34,891 nt of DNA from Spirochaetaceae bacterium UBA6243 (GTDB taxonomy: Bacteria > Spirochaetota > Spirochaetia > Treponematales > Rectinemataceae), in assembly GCA_002441395.1 (NCBI GenBank), contig DJVZ01000052.1, positions 1,153 through 36,043 of the forward strand. The letters run 5' to 3'. Positions 8,644 through 15,545 of the stretch are shown here, one piece after another (within the stretch, counting starts at the first letter, position 1; every line of letters starts with the position of its first letter). A program made the translations under genes and the position numbers. The notes beneath the pieces were generated by a model. It worked only from the letters and a program-made list of their open reading frames with translations. It searched no databases and was not told the origin of the DNA.

Positions 8644-9584
8644 ATCGCCTCGTCCTTCTTTCTGCCCAGGCTGAACTGCAGAATGGTGAAGACCAACGAG
8701 AGGACGAAAATCACGACACCGATGGCCGCAGCCTTGCCATAGTTCCAGTTGATGAATCCATGGCGATACAGCGTAATACCCAGCGTAACCGTCGCATTCC
8801 CGGGCCCCCCTGTCGTCATCATATTGGGAAGGTCAAAAAGCTTAAGGCTCCCCACCGTACAGAGAACTGCGAGTATGCGCAAAGGATAATTGAGTTCAGG
8901 CAGGACGATACGCCGCGCATAACTCCACATCGAGGCGCCGTCGAGTTCCGCCGCTTCGCGCAATTCGCGTGGTATCTGCTCAATCCTCGACATGAGATAG
9001 ATGACGTAAAAGCCGCTGTAAGCCCATGTTGCGATGGCGAATATGGCCCAGAAAGCAAGGTTGGGATTCCCAAGGAAATCTATCGATGCCAACCATTTCC
9101 AGCCCAAAACCTTTCCCAGGCTTACAATGAGGCCATAGTTGGGCGCAAACACAAATTTGCCGAGCATGGCGGTTATTGCCGATGGAAGAACGTTTGGAAG
9201 AAAGAAAACTGCCTGAAGAGGCCTCGTGAATCTATTCGAATAATAGGTAAGGGAAAAAGCGATGAAGAAGGAAAGCGGCAACTGTATCACGATGCTCCAA
9301 AACGCCCATGAAAACACATGCTTCAGGCCGGCGAAGAATTCCTCGTCGTGAAACAGCCTTTGGTAATTGTCGGTTCCTACAAAAACCTCCTTGGAAAGCC
9401 CTGTCGTCTTCGTGAGGGAAAGCCTGAAAGTCTCCTCGATGGGATAATAAAGAAAAATAACCAGAAAAAGAATCGCGGGAAGAATGCAAAAGAATATAAA
9501 AACACTTCTATTCCTGTCCTTCTTTTTGTGTTTCTTTTTCCCGGCGCAGCTCGTTTCCCCTTCAACAATTTCCATAGCGCACAA
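8640..9584 (-). CDS. Sugar ABC transporter permease, MalF type
   Basis: A 314-residue CUT1-family permease. A lysine-rich cytoplasmic N-terminus (KKKHKKKDRNR) is followed by about six membrane segments. The EAA loop reads ELREAAELDGAS, then RRIVLPELN. The start is ambiguous: a TTG at 9584 sits four bases after AGAGG, while an ATG at 9575 sits thirteen bases after it. The TTG version is given here. The gene follows the binding-protein gene after a 144-base gap that contains a strong stem-loop, and it is coupled to the next permease gene by a four-base overlap. Confidence 0.92.
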   Translation of the reverse strand: MCAMEIVEGETSCAGKKKHKKKDRNRSVFIFFCILPAILFLVIFLYYPIEETFRLSLTKTTGLSKEVFVGTDNYQRLFHDEEFFAGLKHVFSWAFWSIVIQLPLSFFIAFSLTYYSNRFTRPLQAVFFLPNVLPSAITAMLGKFVFAPNYGLIVSLGKVLGWKWLASIDFLGNPNLAFWAIFAIATWAYSGFYVIYLMSRIEQIPRELREAAELDGASMWSYARRIVLPELNYPLRILAVLCTVGSLKLFDLPNMMTTGGPGNATVTLGITLYRHGFINWNYGKAAAIGVVIFVLSLVFTILQFSLGRKKDEAI

Positions 9585-9647
9585 TCATCCTCTCGCGATC
9601 TTCCCTTAACGGAATCGGGATTTCAGAACAACATTTGTTTTCCCAAG

Positions 9648-9679
9648 AGGCATCCCTGTCCGAAACAACAGGGATGCCT
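9648..9679 (-). terminator. Intercistronic stem-loop between binding-protein and permease genes
   Basis: A perfect 12-base-pair inverted repeat (9648-9659 with 9668-9679) with an 8-base loop lies between the binding-protein stop codon and the first permease gene. On the minus strand no long T-run follows it, so it is more likely a partial terminator or 3'-end stabiliser than a full stop. Such elements commonly make the binding protein more abundant than the membrane components. The structure is seen; the role is inferred. Confidence 0.6.
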
Positions 9680-9728
9680 TCCCACGTTTTTAATATTCTT
9701 TCATGGCTCTTTTCGTTTGGTAAGTATC

Positions 9729-10985
9729 TCACTTCTTGACTGGCCCGATGTTTTCGACACAGAGAGCCTCAAAGGAGGAAAGCGATTTCTTTACATCCGC
9801 GCCCGGCAGGAAGAAAGTCTGAAGCATGTCGTTGAGCGGCGATGTCACCGAAGGTGGAAGGTCCTGATCCCACCAGAACGTGACCGTTTTCGCGGTTGCA
9901 AAGACTGCGGCAGCTTGGGCGGTCAGACTGGATTTGGCTTTTACGCCGGGCACCGAACAGATGCGGCCGGGCTCAGCCTCGCACGCTTCGGTGCTCATCG
10001 CGTATTTGAGGAATTTCACGACGGCATCCTTTTTGGAAGCAGCGACTTTTGTGGCCGCAAAACCGATATCAGTCTGCCCCATGATGTCATTCACTGTTCC
10101 GACACCGCCCGATTTGAAAGCAGGGAACGCATAGAAGCCAATCGTCTGATCCGTGAATTCACTATTGGCATACTGGGCGCACATCCATGAGCCTGTAATG
10201 TGCATGGCAGCCTTTCCCGTCGCCATGAGCTGCTGGGCATCGCCATATCCTTCACCCAGTGGCGTGGCGCCGAAATAACCTTTCTTGATCCATGACTGAT
10301 AAAGCTGAGCGGCCTTTACGAAGGCATCGGAATCATAGGGTATCTGTCGCGCCGCGGCCTTCGCCGAAGCATCGCCGCCATAACGGTTTGTAAGATACAT
10401 GTAAAGGGCGAGTGCGGGCCACTTGTCTTTCTCCCCGCATGCGAAGGGCTGAATCCCCTTTGCCTTGAGGGCATCGCAGACCTTGTCGAACTCCTCAATG
10501 GTGGCTGGCACCTTGAGGTTATTCGCCTTGAAAATCCCTTCATTGACGAAAATTCCCGCCACGGCAAAGAAGGGAGCAACACCATAAATCTTGCCTTTCC
10601 ATGTCATGGCCTGTCGTGCGGCATCGCTGCAGGGTATTCCTTTAAGCTCATTGGTCAAGTCGAAAAGCATGCCAGCATCGGCATAGCCGCCCATCACCGA
10701 ACCACCCCAAGTCTGAAAAATGTCAGGAAGTCCCGATCCAGTAGCCATCGTGATCTTCGTTTTGTCCGCAAGCCCCGGATCTCCCAAGGCAATATAGTCA
10801 ATTTTTACATCCGGATACTTGGCCTGGAAACCGTTGATGAGCGCGTGTACATAGGCGTGATCGGCCGAATCATCGGGAATGTCACGGCCCCATATTGTCA
10901 GCTTGACTTCATCTGCAGACAGGACCGCCGTTGAAAAAAGACAGACAATCAGGAAACATAACGCGAAAATTCTTGATTTCTTCAT
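9729..10985 (-). CDS. Sugar ABC transporter substrate-binding protein (family 1)
   Basis: A 418-residue extracellular solute-binding protein. The N-terminus is a signal peptide (MKKSRIF, then a hydrophobic core ending in VLSA before DEVKLTIWGRD). There is no lipobox cysteine at the cleavage point, so it is probably a periplasmic protein. Family features include TIWGRD at the mature N-terminus, a region with GSGLPDIFQTWGG, and a later TGSWMCAQY. A strong ribosome site (AAGGAGGAGC) precedes the ATG at 10985. It is the first gene of the minus-strand locus and would deliver xylo-oligosaccharide to the two permeases. The ligand is inferred from the neighbouring GH43 and GH52 genes. Confidence 0.92.
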   Translation of the reverse strand: MKKSRIFALCFLIVCLFSTAVLSADEVKLTIWGRDIPDDSADHAYVHALINGFQAKYPDVKIDYIALGDPGLADKTKITMATGSGLPDIFQTWGGSVMGGYADAGMLFDLTNELKGIPCSDAARQAMTWKGKIYGVAPFFAVAGIFVNEGIFKANNLKVPATIEEFDKVCDALKAKGIQPFACGEKDKWPALALYMYLTNRYGGDASAKAAARQIPYDSDAFVKAAQLYQSWIKKGYFGATPLGEGYGDAQQLMATGKAAMHITGSWMCAQYANSEFTDQTIGFYAFPAFKSGGVGTVNDIMGQTDIGFAATKVAASKKDAVVKFLKYAMSTEACEAEPGRICSVPGVKAKSSLTAQAAAVFATAKTVTFWWDQDLPPSVTSPLNDMLQTFFLPGADVKKSLSSFEALCVENIGPVKK

Positions 10986-11304
10986 GCAAGCTCCTCCTTA
11001 TTCCATTGATTACGTGAACAGTAGCGCAAGCTACAGCGACTAGAATGATTTTAGCCCCCATTTGCCCATCCCAAAATAGAATAAATGCCTTATGTGAGGA
11101 TAGGATATTTCACCTACACTTCAAAAAACAGACGTATTTCAGGGTATTGCAGTGATGACGGGCACCGCCCTTAGCCTTGAGAGGGCTTTCTTCTTGGGCA
11201 GGACATCGAATCCAACGGTGATAAGTGAGAACACCCATGACGAACGCCCCGATTGAGGCGACGGCAGCCAGGGCGCCCATGTTGACATAGGTGAAGAACA
11301 GGAT
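10986..11304 (-). other. Leader and promoter region of the xylan locus
   Basis: This gene-poor stretch lies upstream of the binding-protein gene. It holds a short perfect stem (11021-11025 with 11030-11034, loop GCAA) that would fall in the 5' leader. A TAAAAT element around 11050 could serve as a -10 box, but no convincing -35 box matches it, as expected for an activator-dependent promoter. Nearer to the HD-GYP gene, bases 11110-11280 can be read on the minus strand as a 56-residue frame with one hydrophobic helix. It has no ribosome site, and I do not call it a gene. Confidence 0.3.
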
Positions 11305-12312
11305 TTAGAAAAAATCGGGCAAATCGAGATCCCCCAGCTCAAGATGAAGCAAAAACTTTTCCCCCAGCTGAGGATCGAATTGCGTCCCCAGATTGTTTCG
11401 TATCTGAGAGACCGCTTCTTCAAAGCTTAAACTATCCCTATAGGGCCTTACTGAAGTCATCGCATCGAATGCGTCCACCAGCGCCAGCAGCCTCGCCCCA
11501 AAGGGAATCGCATTCCCTTTTAAACCATCCGGATAGCCGGTGCCATCGTATCGCTCGTGGTGATGTCTCACTATTTCCACAACATCCTTCAACTCATCCA
11601 TCGGTTCAAGAATCTTTGCCGTGATTATGGGATGCTGCTGCATTTGTTCATTTTCTTCCGCCGTCAGCTTGTCATTCTTCATTAAGATAGATTCTTTTAT
11701 CCCTATCTTCCCTATATCATGGAGTTTTGCCGCAACGATAATATTCTGCTTTAACGGAACCATCAACGACTCTCGCTCTAAAAACCGTTCACAGAGGGAG
11801 GCCACCCTCATCGAATGCCCTTTTGTATAATAATCTTTCGCCTCAAGGGTATTCACTAATGTCTCAAGAGATGATAAAAACAGGTTCTGGAATCTTGCCC
11901 GAAGATCTTTGATCTTATCGTCCATTTGATCTATAAGCAGCAACTTCTTCTCATCGAGATCATACTTCTCTGAGATGTCCCGGGTCATCACCAATGAACC
12001 CAGGAATTCACCTTCTTCATCAAAAATAGCTCTGTACAGATTCTCTTGTGTCGTGTTGTTCGTTTCATTGTGAAATATTCTGCGCACCTCATGTTTTTTA
12101 TTCTTTAAATAATCAAGAGCCTTCCCTAGTTTTTCTTTCTCATGCTCAGGATGACATTGATAAACATCAACACCAAGTATAGACTCCTTTTTTATATCGC
12201 TTATTTTCTCAGCCGCCTTGTTGACAAATACAACCTTATCATTATTATCAAGAACAATAAGACCGTCTGGCATTTGTTCCAATACAGAGACAAATAAATC
12301 CCTCCCCTCCAT
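11305..12312 (-). CDS. PAS domain / HD-GYP phosphodiesterase-type protein
   Basis: A 335-residue signalling protein. An N-terminal PAS domain (about 1-115; VLEQMPDGLIVLDNN, FVNKAAEKI) is followed by a short coiled linker and an HD-GYP domain. Key residues are the HD pair in AKLHDIGKIGI (His198-Asp199) and HHERYDGTGYPDG (from about 251), the pattern of active cyclic-di-GMP phosphodiesterases. There is no signal peptide or membrane segment, so it is cytosolic. The frame extends to a TTG at 12360, but ATG 12312 has GGAGG nine bases upstream and is preferred. The gene is clearly richer in A and T than its neighbours and sits next to a transposase remnant, which suggests transfer. The ligand of the PAS domain is unknown. 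Confidence 0.88.
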   Translation of the reverse strand: MEGRDLFVSVLEQMPDGLIVLDNNDKVVFVNKAAEKISDIKKESILGVDVYQCHPEHEKEKLGKALDYLKNKKHEVRRIFHNETNNTTQENLYRAIFDEEGEFLGSLVMTRDISEKYDLDEKKLLLIDQMDDKIKDLRARFQNLFLSSLETLVNTLEAKDYYTKGHSMRVASLCERFLERESLMVPLKQNIIVAAKLHDIGKIGIKESILMKNDKLTAEENEQMQQHPIITAKILEPMDELKDVVEIVRHHHERYDGTGYPDGLKGNAIPFGARLLALVDAFDAMTSVRPYRDSLSFEEAVSQIRNNLGTQFDPQLGEKFLLHLELGDLDLPDFF

Positions 12313-12508
12313 ATAGATAAACCTCCGTGAAGTATTTTTTACTCTTTCCTTCCATAACAACTACATTTTCTATCAAAAATTACTTGTATACTTTTTGAGT
12401 ATGTTATGCTGCGCAGATCAAACAGGAAGTGCAACGGTGTAGTCAAAAAGAAGAGAGAGTCGCGATACTACGTGCACTCCCATTCTGCCAAGAAAAAGAA
12501 ATACATCG

Positions 12509-12636
12509 TTGAACTACCAGCAACTCTCCCAACAAGAAAGATACACTATCGCAACCCCTTTGCGAAACCCATGGGGTGATACAAAAAGTCGGCGATTTGA
12601 CGTGGCGACCAGCCAAGTGCCACATTCATCGATTGA
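12509..12636 (+). pseudogene. Decayed IS30-family transposase (N-terminal end only)
   Basis: Translation from 12509 gives NYQQLSQQERYTIA, the conserved start of IS30-type transposases. After a frame change near 12570 the next frame gives YKKSAI, a stop, then RGDQPSATF, resembling the helix-turn-helix that follows in these proteins (KSAIAR..GR.PSTI). At least two in-frame stops and a frameshift are present, and nothing of the catalytic DDE region remains. The 3' end of the remnant overlaps the stop codon of the aldehyde dehydrogenase gene on the other strand. The remaining bases between 12313 and 12508 show no gene. Confidence 0.6.
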
Positions 12637-14062
12637 GTCTCTTGACTGCTTTGAGGGCTCCCCAGAGCCGCTTCTGCGCCGGGGAATCGTAGGGAGGATA
12701 GAATTTTTCGACGGCGCTGAAAGGCCCTTGGTAGAGGACATTGCGCTCATGAGAGAAAGTTCTGAAACCGTAGAAACCGTGATAATTGCCCGTGCCGCTC
12801 ATTCCCACACCGCCGAAAGGAGCGTCCAGGTTTTCAATCTGCACAAGGAGGTCATTGACCGCCGCGCTGCCTGAGGTCGTCGAGCCTATGATGCGCTCCG
12901 CGCTCTTCTTGTCGCGGCCGAGCACGTAGAGCGCGAGAGGTTTAGGCCGGGCCCTTATGAATGCGATGGCCTCGTCGAGCGAGTCGTAGGGCAGGACCGG
13001 CAGTATCGGGCCGAATATTTCTTCCGCCATAATGTCCATATCCGGCCGTACGCCAGTGAGAAGCGTCGGGGCGGCATAGCGTCTCTCTATATCGAAGCGA
13101 CCGCCGAATTCCAGCCTGGCTCCCTTGGAAACTGCATCCGAAACGAGGTTCTGAAGTCGGGAACAAGCGGCTCGATCCACAATTCGCGGAAGATCCGGCG
13201 AGGCTTCGCGATCCTCTTCTGTTTTCCCGTAGAAGGATTCCACGGTTTTCTGTAACGCTGCCGCAAAAACCCTAACCGAATCTTTGGGGCAGAAAAGATA
13301 ATCGGGGGCGATACATGTCTGGCCAGCATTGAGGAACTTTCCCCAGGCGATCCTCCGGGCTGTTTCCTCCATCCTCGCTCCCGCCAAAATGATAGTCGGG
13401 GACTTGCCGCCAAGTTCGAGGGTGAGATCGGCATGGACTCGCGCCGCTGCCTCTCCGACCTTCGCCCCGACCGACGGACTCCCTGTAAAGAAAATGTGGT
13501 CGAAGGGGAGTTCGAGAAGAAGGTTGCCGATGGTGCTGCCAGGCCCTTCGACCACGGCCACCTCTTCGGGAGGGAACACGTTCTCCAGGAGATCGGCCAG
13601 AAAAGCCGCCGTATGCGGTGTCTTGTTCGAGGGCTTCGCGATGACGCAATTGCCCGCGGCAATTGCGTCGACGAGCGGCGCGATGAGGAGCTGGAAAGGG
13701 TAATTCCATGGGGACATGATGAGGACCCGCCCCTTTGGCTCGTACAGCACCCTGGTCGAAGAAAGAGGTAGAATCAAAGTCCCCTTCGATTGCTTCCCCT
13801 TCATCCACGAAGCGAGGTTTTTCGTCGCACAGTCGATTTCCTCTATCGAAGGGAATATCTCCGTGAGCCATGCTTCGAAAGCCGGCTTTCCGTAGTCCGC
13901 CTTGACCGCGGCGTAGAGTTCGTCGCTCCGCGCCAGAATCGCCGCGCGGAGCTTCTTCAGCCTGGCGATTCGCTCCGCGGGACCCGTGGCGGCGAGTTGC
14001 CAGCGTCGTTCCGCCTGGGATTCAAATAGTTCCACGAGATGCCGCTTGTCAGTAATTACCAT
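12626..14062 (-). CDS. Aldehyde dehydrogenase, class 3-like
   Basis: A 478-residue NAD(P)-dependent aldehyde dehydrogenase of the shorter class 3 / coniferyl-aldehyde type. Visible key residues are Asn120 in SPWNYPFQ, Lys143 in IAKPSNKTP, Glu216 in TLELGGKSP and the catalytic Cys250 in NAGQTCIAPDY. The glycine motif of the cofactor site reads FFTGSPSVG. Late motifs EEIFGPILPV and FGGVGMSGTG are intact. The C-terminus (FYPPYDSPAQKR and a short basic tail) resembles membrane-associating tails of this class. No signal peptide is present. It stands alone on the minus strand with no obvious partner, so the aldehyde substrate is unknown. Confidence 0.92.
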   Translation of the reverse strand: MVITDKRHLVELFESQAERRWQLAATGPAERIARLKKLRAAILARSDELYAAVKADYGKPAFEAWLTEIFPSIEEIDCATKNLASWMKGKQSKGTLILPLSSTRVLYEPKGRVLIMSPWNYPFQLLIAPLVDAIAAGNCVIAKPSNKTPHTAAFLADLLENVFPPEEVAVVEGPGSTIGNLLLELPFDHIFFTGSPSVGAKVGEAAARVHADLTLELGGKSPTIILAGARMEETARRIAWGKFLNAGQTCIAPDYLFCPKDSVRVFAAALQKTVESFYGKTEEDREASPDLPRIVDRAACSRLQNLVSDAVSKGARLEFGGRFDIERRYAAPTLLTGVRPDMDIMAEEIFGPILPVLPYDSLDEAIAFIRARPKPLALYVLGRDKKSAERIIGSTTSGSAAVNDLLVQIENLDAPFGGVGMSGTGNYHGFYGFRTFSHERNVLYQGPFSAVEKFYPPYDSPAQKRLWGALKAVKRLNR

Positions 14063-14109
14063 AGAGGTACCTTACTACATATTCCCAAGCTTATCAAAGT
14101 ATTCCTGAC

Positions 14110-14151
14110 GATATCGCCTTTATGAAGAAAATTCTTGATAAAGGGGATATC
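14110..14151. repeat. Long inverted repeat upstream of the aldehyde dehydrogenase gene
   Basis: Arms GATATC-G-CCTTTAT and ATAAAGG-G-GATATC pair over 13 of 14 positions. The intervening bases can add AAGAA/TTCTT, giving a nearly continuous hairpin with a two-base loop. It lies about 50 bases upstream of the aldehyde dehydrogenase start, in a gene-free stretch of about 308 bases (14063-14370) that is AT-rich and otherwise shows nothing I can name. It could be an operator, a terminator for an older transcript or a small mobile repeat. Confidence 0.6.
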
Positions 14152-14370
14152 AATCACAAGTATGCAGTACGAATCCAAACCGTATGTCAAAGGTCATCTT
14201 ATTCCCCCGGCAGGATCGGCCCAAAGCGTGTATTAGATGGTAGTTACAATTATATACTCTTCTCGTTTTCTGAAATTACAATGTCCGTACATCAAGTAGT
14301 AACTTGTCTTGCCCGAGGGGAGCTTTTGCTTCCAATAAGAGCGAGTCGTTACTAGAAAACAAAATAATAG

Positions 14371-14444
14371 TCGGGCAAGCCAGACTCGAACTGGCGACCC
14401 CAAGTCCCCCAGACTTGTACGCTAACCACCTGCGCTATTGCCCG
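14371..14444 (-). tRNA. tRNA-Pro (anticodon GGG)
   Basis: The minus strand folds into a full 74-base cloverleaf without an encoded CCA. The acceptor stem is CGGGCAA/TTGCCCG with discriminator A. The C1-G72 pair plus A73 is the usual signature of bacterial proline tRNA. The D-stem is GCGC/GCGT, the anticodon stem CAAGT/ACTTG with loop CTGGGGG (anticodon GGG), and the T-arm GCCAG/CTGGC with TTCGAGT. Confidence 0.95.
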
Positions 14445-14468
14445 AATGTGCCGTTTGAAGGCCTGAAT

Positions 14469-14498
14469 AAAGTAGCACGGCGAGAGCGCCGTTGTCAA
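14469..14498 (-). promoter_or_regulatory. Promoter of tRNA-Pro
   Basis: A perfect -35 box TTGACA (14493-14498) and a -10-like TACTTT (14469-14474) are separated by 18 bases, about 25 bases before the tRNA. The spacer contains the inverted repeat ACGGCG/CGCCGT. Confidence 0.6.
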
Positions 14499-14558
14499 TG
14501 CGAAGGAGATATCGGACAAGCCGACGCTGATGGAGTGCGCGCCTCTTTTCAGGCTCCT

Positions 14559-15545
14559 TCACCGGCAGCCGAAGCGCTCGTCCCCCGGGCGCGGATCGAT
14601 GCCGGGGCGCGTCAGCGCAAAATCGTACTTGACGGGGTCATCGGGCGCGTAGAGCCGGAAGGCTTCCGTAACGCGAAGTGCGGCACGCAGATTGACGCTG
14701 GGAGCAGGGGCTCTGTTGAGGGCGCCTCTCCCCCCAGCGCCCCCGCCTGCCGCCGCGGTCCGCCCCGGCAGAAAACGCAGCCGCTCGGTGCAGGTGCGAA
14801 TCATATGCGTATCCATAGGGACAATGAGGCGCGCCGGGTTCACTTGATTCCAGCAGCCGGGATCGATTTCGTCGCGGCGGACCATCCAGCGAAGAAATAA
14901 AAACAGGCGCTTGGAGGCCGAACCATCGGCCGGATCCGGAAGCAGATTTTTGCGCAAGCCGGATGGCAGCGCCTCACGCGCGAACCGCCGCAGATTCCGC
15001 ACAAAGGCCGACGCCGCCCCCAGCATCAAACCTCCGTCCCCCTTCATAAAGAGCGTTTCAAGGCTGCCGTACTCGCGCAGAGCTTTTCGGATCGCCCACA
15101 TGAGCGCAATCATGTCTTTCGGAAAACAGAAGCGATACTGAAACGAGCCCCATACGCGCTCGATGTCTCCCTGGTTCATTCTGCATAGGGCCTCCGCGGG
15201 CTGCGCCCCCAAAGGTTCGAGCGCTGTTTCGCACGCGCGCATGATGAGCTCAACCGAGCCGAATGCGAGCGTGGAGCATACGAGGCCCGCCACCTCAATA
15301 TCCCCGGGCGCTGAATACCGTCGCACGACGGCAAGCGGATCGAGTTCGAGCCGTTCGAAACGATTGCATACAGTGTAAATTTCCTCGAGAAAACAGGCGA
15401 TATCGGGATCGTAGCCGGCGGGCGGCCTGTCATTGGCAGCATAGCTTTCTATTTTGAGCGGCCCGCCGCGGACCGCACTATTCACCTTTTCGCGGTTCTC
15501 GCCCCACTCTTCTATAGAGAAGTTATTTCTTGATGATTTCATCAT
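14559..15545 (-). CDS. TIGR02757 / DUF2400 family protein
   Basis: A 328-residue protein of unknown function matching the TIGR02757 (DUF2400) family. Typical segments are YRFCFPKDMIALM, the block GSASKRLFLFLRWMVRRD, LIVPMDTHMIR, and the C-terminal APDDPVKYDFALTRPGID. A glycine/alanine-rich insert (about residues 259-280) interrupts the region before the last helices and may be a lineage-specific loop. There is no signal peptide. The start overlaps the stop of the secreted TPR protein in an ATGA junction, so the two are translationally coupled. The biochemical role of the family is not established. Confidence 0.88.
   Translation of the reverse strand: MMKSSRNNFSIEEWGENREKVNSAVRGGPLKIESYAANDRPPAGYDPDIACFLEEIYTVCNRFERLELDPLAVVRRYSAPGDIEVAGLVCSTLAFGSVELIMRACETALEPLGAQPAEALCRMNQGDIERVWGSFQYRFCFPKDMIALMWAIRKALREYGSLETLFMKGDGGLMLGAASAFVRNLRRFAREALPSGLRKNLLPDPADGSASKRLFLFLRWMVRRDEIDPGCWNQVNPARLIVPMDTHMIRTCTERLRFLPGRTAAAGGGAGGRGALNRAPAPSVNLRAALRVTEAFRLYAPDDPVKYDFALTRPGIDPRPGDERFGCR

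Noticed and set aside
14122..14355. Plus-strand 77-codon frame before tRNA-Pro
   Set aside because: It begins inside the long hairpin, has no ribosome site, and its translation shows no domain-like pattern.
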